From Cohnella hashimotonis (GTDB taxonomy: Bacteria > Bacillota > Bacilli > Paenibacillales > Paenibacillaceae), in assembly GCF_030014955.1 (NCBI RefSeq), contig NZ_JAGRPV010000001.1:5146001-5210000 (forward strand): a DNA stretch of 64,000 bases. Reading direction: 5' to 3'. Below are positions 18,705-27,753 of the stretch, piece after piece. Each line of letters opens with the position of its first letter. The first letter of the stretch is position 1. The notes under the pieces are model-generated. The model saw nothing but the letters and a program-made list of their open reading frames with translations. It did no database searches and had not been told where the DNA came from. Made by a program: the position numbers and the translations under genes.

Positions 18705-19925
18705 ATGAACGAGCAGCTGTCTCACGATAAATCGCGAATTCGCGATGCCATAGACGCCTATGCCCCGAAGCTTCGCGAGCTTGCCGCCTTTATCGCGGCG
18801 CACCCCGAGCTCGGCCATGAGGAAAGACTGGCTTCGGCCCGTCTGGCGGAAGCGCTGGAGGAACTTGGCTTCGCCGTACAGCGCGGGACGCTCGGGCTCG
18901 AGACGGCGTTCATCGCAGAATACCGGTCCGACAAGCCCGGGCCGACGATCGCCTTGCTGGCCGAGTACGACGCGCTGCCGGAGATCGGGCACGCCTGCGG
19001 TCATCATTTGATATGCACGATGGCGCTCGGCGCAGCCGCGGGACTGGTGCCGCTTCTGGCGGAGACAGGCGGCATCCTACGCGTATACGGCACGCCGGCC
19101 GAGGAGACCAAAGGCGCCAAGGTGGACATGGCCGCGGCCGGTCTGTTCGAAGACGTGGACGCCGCGCTTATGGCGCACCCATACCACAGCTTCGAGCGCT
19201 CGGGCTCTTCCCTTGCGATGGACGCGCTGCAATATGAATTTTTCGGCAAGGCGGCGCATGCCGCAGCCAATCCCGAGGACGGGATCAACGCGCTGGATGC
19301 GGTCATCCAGCTTTTTAACGGCGTCGGCGCGCTGCGGCAGCAGACGCGAAGCGACGCCCGCATCCACGGTATCGTGTCGCAAGGCGGCACGGCGCCCAAC
19401 GTCATCCCCGATTACGCCGCCGCCAAGTTCTACGTCCGCGCCAAGAGCCGTGCCTACACGGACGAACTCGTCCGCAAGGTGAACGCCTGCGCCGAGGCCG
19501 CCGCAATCGCCACCGGCAGCAGACTCGCCATCAGCAACTATGAATATTCGTACGACGAGCTGCGCACGAACGAAGCGCTCTCCGACGCGTTCACCGCCAA
19601 CCTGATCGAGGGCGGCGTTCGGGCAGAGAAGATCGCCGCCGGACACGACAACGGGTCGCTCGATCTGGGCAACGTCTCGCTGCGCTGCCCCGCGGTCCAC
19701 GGCTACGTCAAGGTCGTCGACGCCCCGTACGCGCTGCATTCGCTTGAATTCAGGGACGCCGCGCAGCTCCCGCGGGCATACGACGGCATGGTGTTCGGCG
19801 CCAAGACGCTGGCACTAACCGCCTACGACGTGCTGACCGACGCCGATTTGCTCACCCGCATTCGCGCCGAATTCGCGGCCGCGACGGCGAGCCGCAGCGC
19901 CGATCGTTTGACTGAAAAGCATTAG
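18705..19925 (+). CDS. M20 family metallohydrolase (amidohydrolase type)
   Basis: 406 residues from ATG 18705, preceded by GAGAGAAGGA; the frame is open further upstream across the promoter but without a supported start. Metal-binding motifs are EYDALPEIGHACGHH (residues about 87-101), YGTPAEET and the later AHPYHSFE. The lid domain residues AAHAAANPEDGINALDA match M20D amidohydrolases such as aminobenzoyl-glutamate or N-acyl amino acid hydrolases. It is cytoplasmic, with no signal peptide. It is divergent from the Gfo/Idh/MocA operon, so the two may respond to the same signal. The exact amide substrate cannot be told. Confidence 0.92.
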   Translation: MNEQLSHDKSRIRDAIDAYAPKLRELAAFIAAHPELGHEERLASARLAEALEELGFAVQRGTLGLETAFIAEYRSDKPGPTIALLAEYDALPEIGHACGHHLICTMALGAAAGLVPLLAETGGILRVYGTPAEETKGAKVDMAAAGLFEDVDAALMAHPYHSFERSGSSLAMDALQYEFFGKAAHAAANPEDGINALDAVIQLFNGVGALRQQTRSDARIHGIVSQGGTAPNVIPDYAAAKFYVRAKSRAYTDELVRKVNACAEAAAIATGSRLAISNYEYSYDELRTNEALSDAFTANLIEGGVRAEKIAAGHDNGSLDLGNVSLRCPAVHGYVKVVDAPYALHSLEFRDAAQLPRAYDGMVFGAKTLALTAYDVLTDADLLTRIRAEFAAATASRSADRLTEKH

Positions 19926-20008
19926 GAGGCGGATCAGGACTGCTCGGTCGCGTGTTAACGCACGCAAGACGTTTTTAGGAAGCGGGAAATTGTCGTATAC
20001 ACATAAGC

Positions 20009-20050
20009 AAGCGGTCGCCCCCCCTTCTACAGGGGACCGACCGCTTCTTT
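20009..20050. terminator. Hairpin terminator between convergent genes
   Basis: AAGCGGTCG plus a C-run pairs with GGGG...CGACCGCTT across a short loop, followed on the plus strand by CTTTT. It lies between the M20 gene and the 3' end of the minus-strand GDSL gene and could serve both. Confidence 0.8.
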
Positions 20051-20095
20051 TATCGCGCTTTCTATAGGCAAAAAAATGAGGCATGGAGAATGGAT

Positions 20096-21190
20096 CTATC
20101 CGATAATCCCGATCAATCCGATTCTGCAATTCGTCCCTTTGCATTCGGCCGTATTGCCGTGAACGACCTCCATCTCGAATTCGTGCGTCGTATGCGGCAG
20201 ATCGTCGGCTATCGTTAGTACCCGGTACCAGCCTTCATTCGGGACCCAGTCCGGACGCGGGATATGCGTGGTCTCCCAGGGCCCGCGATCCAACCGGTAG
20301 CGGAATTCACAGGAATATTTTCCAAAATCGAGCCCGAACGACAAGCCCCGGCCCACGAACGAAAGTTGCAGCCTGGCGCCGATCGCCGAAGTCGTCAGCG
20401 CCTGATCGATCCACTCCAGGTGGGGCCAACGCCGAATGGCCCAAGGGCCTTCGGTGACGATATCGGAAAAAGGAAGACTGCTCGTCCGTTCCCAATTGCC
20501 GCGATGCATCGGCTCAGGGAGCGGTGACGCTTGGTCGGGAATAGCCGCGAGCATCGGTTCCGACAGCTCCTTCTCCAAGTAAGCGATGACGCTGCCGGCG
20601 TAGCTCAGGCTGCCGCGCTCCGTCGGATGCAGGCCATCCGGAAGCCATTCCTCCCAGCGCATCCTCCCTCTTTTGATTTCCTCCCATGCGTATTTCCCCA
20701 TCCATACCGAACCGGTTTGATAGTGATCCGCGAGTTTTTCGAAATCTGCAATGGAAGCAGGCACCCCGCCCGCCATCATCTCTGGATAGAAGGACTGGCA
20801 GAAGGTATGTACAAGGACCACGTCCCTCATGGCGCCGTGCAGCAATTTGCGCATCAGCCCCTCCCGGGTTTTCAATCGCCTTTCGGCGGGCTCTTCATTG
20901 TCGTTAACGGCATAGTCGATAAAGACGATGTCGCATTGACGTTCGATCAGGTCATGCTCCGCACGGAATACGGCAAGCTCGCTGCCCGTCCCTCCGATGG
21001 CCGCATTCTCGACGAAGAGCCGAACTTGCGGATAGGTCTCCGCAAACCAGGCAATGACCGGCTCCGGCCAGTTGTTCCTCGATCTGGCATCGGTAATCGA
21101 GCCGCCGATGAAGCCGAGCGTCAGCGTGCCTGAATCGATCGCTTTGCGCAGATGTCGAAGGGGCCGTCTATGATTCCATATTTCCATCAT
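20096..21190 (-). CDS. SGNH/GDSL-type esterase with C-terminal beta domain
   Basis: 364 residues. The SGNH blocks are visible: block I GFIGGSITDARSRNNW (nucleophile Ser, about residue 31), the block II Gly in ENAAIGGTGSELAVFR, block III DYAVNDNEE (Asn) and block V LPDGLHPTERG (Asp and His). The last 140 residues are beta-rich (QLSFVGRGLSFGLDFG) and may be a substrate-binding domain. No signal peptide is seen. The family includes acetyl-xylan and rhamnogalacturonan acetylesterases, which fits deacetylation of oligosaccharides at the end of this locus. The site before the ATG is weak and a strong hairpin separates it from the enzyme gene upstream. Confidence 0.85.
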   Translation of the reverse strand: MMEIWNHRRPLRHLRKAIDSGTLTLGFIGGSITDARSRNNWPEPVIAWFAETYPQVRLFVENAAIGGTGSELAVFRAEHDLIERQCDIVFIDYAVNDNEEPAERRLKTREGLMRKLLHGAMRDVVLVHTFCQSFYPEMMAGGVPASIADFEKLADHYQTGSVWMGKYAWEEIKRGRMRWEEWLPDGLHPTERGSLSYAGSVIAYLEKELSEPMLAAIPDQASPLPEPMHRGNWERTSSLPFSDIVTEGPWAIRRWPHLEWIDQALTTSAIGARLQLSFVGRGLSFGLDFGKYSCEFRYRLDRGPWETTHIPRPDWVPNEGWYRVLTIADDLPHTTHEFEMEVVHGNTAECKGTNCRIGLIGIIG

Positions 21191-21234
21191 CTTGTATCAC
21201 GAACCTTTGCTTAAAAATTGAGAGCGCAATTTGA

Positions 21235-21285
21235 GAATAAGGCTGCACCCGGCTGTCGCGTAACAGACGGTGTGCAGCCTTATTC
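21235..21285 (-). terminator. Strong hairpin at the end of the long polysaccharide operon
   Basis: GAATAAGGCTGCAC (21235-21248) and GTGCAGCCTTATTC (21272-21285) form a perfect 14-bp stem extended by CTGT/ACAG pairing inside. It lies 22 bases past the stop of the secreted glycosidase and before the GDSL gene. The U-tract after it on the minus strand is poor, so it could be an RNA-stabilising or partial terminator. Confidence 0.65.
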
Positions 21286-21307
21286 GTTGACATTCATTTA
21301 CTTCCGT

Positions 21308-23173
21308 TTATTGCTGAATGAAAAACCACTGCGCGGAATACCAGGCGGTATCCGACGGAGCGCCGGCGATATCGCTCGTCGCATATCCGAGCTGATCTTC
21401 CACATTGATATAGTTATTGTTCGAAGCGCTTTTGATATATTGCGCGCTGGAGGAGGCCGAGGCGCTGCCCGTCGTCCATTGGCTCGTCATGTCCGTCGAG
21501 GCGATCGCCGTGCTTTCAACATGCGTTGCGCCGTTTTTAATGTTGATATATTCGCCGGTCGCTTTATTTTTAATCCGCTTGTTGGCGCCGACGGATTCGA
21601 AGCTCCAGAGATACGCATCCGTGGTGCCGCTGCCATAGTTTACGCGGGTGCCGCCGTCATACAAATATTCGTTCGGCTTCCAACGATTCTGGATCTTATA
21701 GTACGTAGGCGCCGCCGCAGAGGTCGTTACGGTGTATTTATCGATGTCGGCCTCCGGCGTATCCGTCGAATCTCTTTGGATTTTGATCGTATTATTCGTT
21801 CCTGCGTTCAAGGGGATGTTGATCGACGCGGTATTCGCAAAGGTCGTCCATGCCCCGGTATTGGCAAAGGATAGCTGCTGCTGCTTAACGCCGTTGACAT
21901 ACAGACTCAGCGTCCGAGAAGCGCCGTTGCCGTTGGAGAATCGGATGACGAGTGCCGCAGTCCCTCCCGGGCCGCCGTTTACATTGTTGATCTGTGAATA
22001 AGCGCCTACATTATCCAAATAACCGACATCCTGGCCATTGGAGGCATTGGTTTCATTGATCACTTGAGCGCCATTGCCGTAGGTTCCGTTTTCGGCTTCA
22101 TAGACGTAGGTCCCCTGCGTGCCACCGGATCCGGGCGGATTGTTTGCCATCATATTCACGACCGCCGCATAGGCCGGCTTGGCGGTTCCATTAAAGCGGA
22201 TGAGCCCGAAGAAGTCTTCCGGATTCATGACATCTGTGCCGTTATCTTTGAACGAGTACATCATCCATGGCCCCCCGGAGTAAGAGAAACCCTTCCAGAT
22301 GTTATACGCGTCCACCATGTACTGAGCTTGCTGCGCTTCCGTCACGCCCCGCTCGCTGATGGAATTGGTCGGGTAGCCGAACTCCGTGGCCCACATTTTC
22401 TTGGCGCCGTCTCCATTGGCCGCCATCACGTCGTACAATTGCTGGGAATTCAATAACGTATTGTACAGCGTTGGGATAGTAGGGTCCGCCGGCCAAGTAT
22501 AAGGATGATGACCGAGCGCATCGAAGTAGTTTTTGCCGCCGTTCGCATAGATCCCGGTTACATAGTCCAGCGGGGAATAATTGGTTCCATCCGTGGCTGC
22601 GGGAGCCAGTCCGCCCGAAATCACCCGAACCGTTTTTCCTAATTGCGTCGCGGCCTGGCGAATGCCCGTCGCCCCGGGGATCAGTATTTTTTGGGTATAG
22701 GCAGCGGGACTGATTCCCTGAATATTAGGCTCGTTCCACAGTTCCCAGTCCGTGACGCCCTTCGGAATATAGTGGAGGCCCAAATTGTACATGAAATTCT
22801 GATAGGAGGATGCGTTCGAAGGCACCGGGTCGCCCGACCAGGCGGTCACGCCAGTCGGCAGCGCGAGTATTTTGATGCCCTTGGCAATCGCGGCATCGAC
22901 GACTCTGTCCGTGTCGGTAAAATCGTAGGAGCTGCTGCCTCCGGCTTGAATGAGCGCCCAGCTGAAGTCAAAACGAATATAAGCCGCGCCTGAAGCCGCT
23001 ATTTGGTTGAGATAGCTGTCCAGCTCCGCGTTCGTTTTGTTCAAAATGACGTAGCCTGTAGCGAACCCGAAATTCGTATTCGTGGGCGCCGCCTTCGCGG
23101 AATCCGGTTTTAACCCGAGCAAACCTAGAAATAAGATCAGGGCCATGCTAATTAAGCCAAATCTTTTTAACAT
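21308..23173 (-). CDS. Secreted GH39/PslG-like glycosidase with CBM6/35 and C-terminal beta-trefoil-like domain
   Basis: 621 residues from ATG 23173 with GGGGAG eight bases upstream; an upstream GTG at 23182 is less likely. A signal peptide ends at DSAKA|APT (about residue 29). The catalytic clan GH-A barrel (30-345) has acid/base ELWNEPN (about 144) and nucleophile WATEFGYPT (about 262). A CBM6/35-like module starts at YEAENGTYG (about 358-484). The last 125 residues (YYKIQNRWKPNEYLYDGG) resemble a ricin/fascin-like trefoil. The barrel resembles PslG-type endoglycosidases of GH39, which cut exopolysaccharides. It immediately follows the SLH-anchored relative, overlapping its ribosome site with that gene's stop; the two may be partners on the same polymer. 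Confidence 0.85.
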   Translation of the reverse strand: MLKRFGLISMALILFLGLLGLKPDSAKAAPTNTNFGFATGYVILNKTNAELDSYLNQIAASGAAYIRFDFSWALIQAGGSSSYDFTDTDRVVDAAIAKGIKILALPTGVTAWSGDPVPSNASSYQNFMYNLGLHYIPKGVTDWELWNEPNIQGISPAAYTQKILIPGATGIRQAATQLGKTVRVISGGLAPAATDGTNYSPLDYVTGIYANGGKNYFDALGHHPYTWPADPTIPTLYNTLLNSQQLYDVMAANGDGAKKMWATEFGYPTNSISERGVTEAQQAQYMVDAYNIWKGFSYSGGPWMMYSFKDNGTDVMNPEDFFGLIRFNGTAKPAYAAVVNMMANNPPGSGGTQGTYVYEAENGTYGNGAQVINETNASNGQDVGYLDNVGAYSQINNVNGGPGGTAALVIRFSNGNGASRTLSLYVNGVKQQQLSFANTGAWTTFANTASINIPLNAGTNNTIKIQRDSTDTPEADIDKYTVTTSAAAPTYYKIQNRWKPNEYLYDGGTRVNYGSGTTDAYLWSFESVGANKRIKNKATGEYINIKNGATHVESTAIASTDMTSQWTTGSASASSSAQYIKSASNNNYINVEDQLGYATSDIAGAPSDTAWYSAQWFFIQQ

Positions 23174-23178
23174 TTCAG

Positions 23179-26100
23179 TCACTCCCCGGCATTATTTTTC
23201 AAATACATTTGATAAATCATCTTGGCCGCTTCTTCTCTGCTCAACTCGGATTTCGGTAGCATCTTATACGAATGGCCGGATGGAACGCCCTGGATAATTC
23301 CGCGATCCAGCAGGAAGGCGATGCTCGAAGCGGCATAAGCGGATATATCGTCTTTATCCACGAATCTGCTTAAGCTGCCAGCGGAGGCTTCGGCATCAAG
23401 CGCTTCTGCCGCCGCTAACGCTCTGGCCGAGATGACGGCTACATCCTCTCGCGTGATAGGGATTTCCGGGTTGAAGGCATCTTCTCCGGTCCCTTTCACG
23501 ATACCCATCTTTTTCGCTACGCCGATCGCATCGTAATAATAGCTTTCTTTTTTCACATCGCTAAAGTTCACGTCGTTATTCGCATCCAGACTCAAGCCTT
23601 TTATAACCATCATGACGAAGTCCGCTCGGGTCATCTTTTCCTTCGGTACGAAAGTTGTATCCGTCTTCCCGCTGATGATCCCTTTCGCGGCCAGCGTTTC
23701 GATCGCATGCTTCGCCCAGGAATTCGCGATGTCCGCGAATGTTTTCTGAACGTACGCAACCGCAAATGCGCTAAAGTGCGTTGTCCTGAAAACAACAGAT
23801 TGCTTGGCTTCGTCATATTTACCGCTCGGAACCGGAATCGCCGTTCCATTCGCGTCGATATATACGACCGTCAGATTTTCAAGAGCCGGCAATTCTTCGG
23901 CTGCAGGCTTATAAGGAATAGATACGGTTACCGGCAGACTCCGATTGCTCCAATCGATCGGCTTCCCGTCAGCCGTGGCCCGCAGCTCGATCATCGGTTT
24001 ACCTGTGACGATCGCTTTGGTCTTGTCGTCCAGGTTTTTGTCCTCTGCCGTTCCAATCGAGATTCCCACGAAGGCCGCGCTTGCTCCATCCGTTCCCTCG
24101 AACAGGTTCGCCGGGAGGGTCACCGTGCCCAGCTCGGTTACCATCTCGATCGTAAGTCCGCTGTCCAACGTCTTCAGCACGCTCTGCGGCAACTCCACTG
24201 CATACCGGGCGGCTCCTTCCACAGTCTGCAGTTGAATAGTCACCTTCTTCTTGCCGGCTTCTGTCGCGACGACGCCAGTCAACGCCCTATTCAACGCTTC
24301 CGCGCTGGTCCGAGCCATTGCGGTACCCTTCTGATCCAGAACCGGCTTCATCGTGATCTTGCCCGGTTCCGGCGATGGCGTCGCACCCGATGGCGTTGAT
24401 GATGCAGGGGGCGGCGATGGTGCTGGCGCCAGCACCAAATCCCCATAATACATCGGGTCCTTGGTGAGACCGATTCCGCCCATGTATTCCATCCATCCGT
24501 CTCTTCCCTGGCCATCGTCTTCATTGATAAGGAAGGAGAAGCCGAAGCGGTCGCCCGGCTGAACGGCAGCGCCTTCGGCGAGCAATTCGTTCCACGGAAT
24601 CGCAGTCTCGTAGATCGTGTGCTTCGTCGCCTCGTCTCTGACGATTCGGGTATCGGCACCGTCGAATTCACCCGGCTGCTTGCCTGCGATGGCCGTCCAT
24701 CTCCAGCTCTGCACCTCATGATCGTCGGACAGCGCAAACCCGATCTCATGGTTACCCATGCTGCCGATCCCGTCCGCTCTGGCAGGGTCGAACGCCAACT
24801 GAATGCCGTCTCCGGCCCAAATGCCGTCGTCCGTGGCGGTCTGCCTTTGTACGTCGTCGGTTACGTCTACCGCAAAGTACAGCTTGCTCGCATCCCATTT
24901 CACATAAGCTTGGGCGCTCATATCATCGACTCCGCCCCAATCGGCCATTTCTTGAACCTGATCGGGCGTATTCAGGTTGATGCGCATCGCGCCGCTCCAC
25001 TCGCCCGCGGATATGACGCCGTCAATCGCGGGAGCCGTCACGGCTTGTTCCGCGGCAAGGAAACTAACGGGGAACTGCTGTTCGATCGAATACCCGTCGG
25101 ACAATTCAATCTTAAGCTTCACTTGGTTCAGCTTAGAATTAGGCTGATCGACCGGTATCGTCACGGTGCCCGTCTGTCCGGGCGGGATCGGCGTTATCGT
25201 TTTAACGGTCGCCCATTCCGCCGGGTTCTCGATGGTCATCGTACCGTCGATCGCCGATAAACTCGAATGGTTTTTCAGATGAATGTCCAGGCTCCATTTA
25301 TTCCAATCCTGCGAGTCTACGGATTTCGGTTCAACCGTAACTTTGACAGGACCCACTACCGTAGGCTGCACTCGAATGCTTGTTAGGGTGCTCGTGCCCG
25401 ACTTCACTTTGATATTCATGTTGAACGGCTTCATCTGCTCCCCATCCGGGACCATCACCCTCAATTCAATAGGGGCCGTTCCCGCTGCAAAGGTGCTGCC
25501 GCCTTGAAGCGACCAGCCGTCCGGCAGTTGCAGCTCGAAGCTTCCCGCAATATCGGCCGTGCTTGCAGACCGATTAATGATGATGGGGAACACCTCTCCG
25601 GGTATCGCTTCAGGAGCTAGATTCGCAACGCTGAACGAAGGAGATGCCGTTTCCAGTCCCGCGATATCGCCCTCGATATAAATGGGGTTATCCGATACCG
25701 CAACGCTAAGCACGCCGTCGACCGTCGTGTAATCTGCGCTGTTCCCCAGCATATCGGTTACCTTAAATGAGCCTTCTCCGACAGACAGGCCGATCGACTT
25801 CGCAGCGAATTCGTTCCAGGCTACGAGTACATCCTGATTGTCCGAATCCCGATGGAACTTGTAAAGGTTAAGCGTAGCGTCCGGCTTGGAGGAGGAGACG
25901 AAGCGAGCGCCGGCAAGCTTGTTCGCCAGGGCATTGTAAGCGACATAATTTAATTTCGCGCCGGAAGGATTGAACGAATCCGTTCTCGCGTTGATTAACC
26001 CGAAGTTATGTTCATTATAGGTGACATCCGTGCCGTCATTTTGAAAATCGTACCAAAACAGCTTCGCAATGCCTCCTGCCGACATGGACAGCACATTGGC

Positions 26101-27714
26101 TCTGACGGCATAAGCGCCGGATATCTCCTCGCTCACGCCTCTGTCTCCGATATGGGTAGGCCAGCCCATCTCCGTGTAATAGAGGGGCAGCACATCGCCG
26201 TATTCGGCAAGCAGGTTTTTCAGCCTTTGCGTCTTGCCGAGAAGATCCCCGGCTTCAGGGCTGACCGGATAGGAGTACGGGTGAACGGATAGGGCATCCA
26301 TATATTTGGTTCCGTACTTCTCCCCGTCCGGGCCCGTCGTCTCCATCATCTTCCTTAACCAGTCGATATCGACACCGCCGAATGCGCCTCCGATGACGAC
26401 ATTGTCAGGGTCGACGGCTTTAAGCGCCTTATAGGCGACTTTGAGCAATTCGGCATAGTCTTCTTCCGACCGGTCGGTCGGGTTAAAGATGTTAGGTTCA
26501 TTCCATACTTCAAATTCCGCAACCTTGCCCTTTAAATGCGTAGCGACAAAGGTGACGTAATTTGCGAACGCTTTTAATCCTTCCTCCGAATAGGGCATCC
26601 CTCCCTCATCGTAGAAATTATTCCCGTAAGATAAAATGATGAAAGGCTTTATCCCGTTGTCCAATGCCTCGTCTACGATCTCGTCCCATTCAGGTAAAAA
26701 TCGCAGCACGCCTTTTTCCGTCTCAGCGTAAGACCACATCATTCCGTCCCGTTCGGACTCGAATCCCGCCGTCGCCATCGCGGACAAATTGCCGTCTACG
26801 CCTGTCAAATAATCGCTCAGATGGACGCCGGCGGCAAAAATATCATCGTTTCCTCTTGCCGGATTGACCGGATACACGACGCTGAATGAAACATTTTTCT
26901 CGAATAGCTCGGCGTTATTCAGCGCATCCTTACCGGTCACTCGCAGGTTGAATACGCCATGCTGCGTAATCGGCAAAGTCAGATGCTCTTTAACGATCTC
27001 TCCGTCGGCCGGCAAATGTTCATCGGACAGTTGAGCGGTATATACGGTATTTCCGGTATAGTCGGTAACCTTCAGATCGAGATTCAAGTCTTGATCCCGA
27101 TCGATAAAATCCGTTAATCGAAAATTAAAATAGACGTCCTCGGTGACGGAAAAGATGTTCCCCTTCTTGGAGCTCGTCAGATCTACGCCATAAGGCTCCA
27201 TATCGATCTGAAAATAATCCAGATCGGCATTGAAGACATCGTCGTTAAACGGATTGGCGTCTTCCTCCAGCTGCAATTTCACTTTATTCGCGCTTCCTTC
27301 ATTGAGGGGGATTTGAACGGGAGCGGTATCCACGAATGAAGTCCATCCGCCCGTAGACGGGAAAAAGATTTGCTGCATTTTCACACCGTTCACATATAAG
27401 CCCATGATCGCCGTTTCGGCATTCCCGTTCGCATAGCGAATCACAAGCGGCGCCGTGCGATACGTTGCGCTTGTTACGCTTATTTCCGTAGAATCGCCCA
27501 GCATCGGCAGTTCGGCGATCATCCCGTTCGAGGCTTGATCCGCATGGCCTGGTCTCCCGCTTCCTCCGAAGGCGCCGTCCTCCGCTTCATACCGGATCAT
27601 CGTGCTGGACGTTTCCGCGTTTACCGCTGCGGGTTTCATGAATGAACCTTGAACAACTAACGTAAAAAGCAGGGCTAAGACTAGCATTCTACTCATCATC
27701 GGCTTGATCTTCAT
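23179..27714 (-). CDS. SLH-anchored multidomain GH39-like surface glycosidase
   Basis: 1511 residues from ATG 27714, with AAGGGAGGA eight bases upstream. Order: signal peptide (cut near AAVNA|ET, about 33); CBM6/35 starting IRYEAEDGAF (about 40-175); beta-sandwich (180-280); GH-A barrel (about 285-640) with acid/base EVWNEPNIF near 403 and nucleophile YYTEMGWPT near 514; NEW3-like stretch; CBM9-like domain (about 898-1095, IDGVISAGEWSG); Pro/Ser linker; Ig-like segment; three SLH domains from FADIANSWAKHAIETLA (about 1323-1510). SLH domains bind pyruvylated secondary wall polymer, so the enzyme sits on the cell surface. It is the largest protein of the locus and probably performs the first cut of the polymer. 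Confidence 0.9.
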   Translation of the reverse strand: MKIKPMMSRMLVLALLFTLVVQGSFMKPAAVNAETSSTMIRYEAEDGAFGGSGRPGHADQASNGMIAELPMLGDSTEISVTSATYRTAPLVIRYANGNAETAIMGLYVNGVKMQQIFFPSTGGWTSFVDTAPVQIPLNEGSANKVKLQLEEDANPFNDDVFNADLDYFQIDMEPYGVDLTSSKKGNIFSVTEDVYFNFRLTDFIDRDQDLNLDLKVTDYTGNTVYTAQLSDEHLPADGEIVKEHLTLPITQHGVFNLRVTGKDALNNAELFEKNVSFSVVYPVNPARGNDDIFAAGVHLSDYLTGVDGNLSAMATAGFESERDGMMWSYAETEKGVLRFLPEWDEIVDEALDNGIKPFIILSYGNNFYDEGGMPYSEEGLKAFANYVTFVATHLKGKVAEFEVWNEPNIFNPTDRSEEDYAELLKVAYKALKAVDPDNVVIGGAFGGVDIDWLRKMMETTGPDGEKYGTKYMDALSVHPYSYPVSPEAGDLLGKTQRLKNLLAEYGDVLPLYYTEMGWPTHIGDRGVSEEISGAYAVRANVLSMSAGGIAKLFWYDFQNDGTDVTYNEHNFGLINARTDSFNPSGAKLNYVAYNALANKLAGARFVSSSKPDATLNLYKFHRDSDNQDVLVAWNEFAAKSIGLSVGEGSFKVTDMLGNSADYTTVDGVLSVAVSDNPIYIEGDIAGLETASPSFSVANLAPEAIPGEVFPIIINRSASTADIAGSFELQLPDGWSLQGGSTFAAGTAPIELRVMVPDGEQMKPFNMNIKVKSGTSTLTSIRVQPTVVGPVKVTVEPKSVDSQDWNKWSLDIHLKNHSSLSAIDGTMTIENPAEWATVKTITPIPPGQTGTVTIPVDQPNSKLNQVKLKIELSDGYSIEQQFPVSFLAAEQAVTAPAIDGVISAGEWSGAMRINLNTPDQVQEMADWGGVDDMSAQAYVKWDASKLYFAVDVTDDVQRQTATDDGIWAGDGIQLAFDPARADGIGSMGNHEIGFALSDDHEVQSWRWTAIAGKQPGEFDGADTRIVRDEATKHTIYETAIPWNELLAEGAAVQPGDRFGFSFLINEDDGQGRDGWMEYMGGIGLTKDPMYYGDLVLAPAPSPPPASSTPSGATPSPEPGKITMKPVLDQKGTAMARTSAEALNRALTGVVATEAGKKKVTIQLQTVEGAARYAVELPQSVLKTLDSGLTIEMVTELGTVTLPANLFEGTDGASAAFVGISIGTAEDKNLDDKTKAIVTGKPMIELRATADGKPIDWSNRSLPVTVSIPYKPAAEELPALENLTVVYIDANGTAIPVPSGKYDEAKQSVVFRTTHFSAFAVAYVQKTFADIANSWAKHAIETLAAKGIISGKTDTTFVPKEKMTRADFVMMVIKGLSLDANNDVNFSDVKKESYYYDAIGVAKKMGIVKGTGEDAFNPEIPITREDVAVISARALAAAEALDAEASAGSLSRFVDKDDISAYAASSIAFLLDRGIIQGVPSGHSYKMLPKSELSREEAAKMIYQMYLKNNAGE

Positions 27715-27753
27715 GCAACAAGTCCTCCCTTTATACTGCTTTGACGACACTGA

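Noticed and set aside
20264..21133. Plus-strand frames opposite the GDSL gene
   Set aside because: Shadow frames without ribosome sites; the minus-strand protein has all SGNH blocks.
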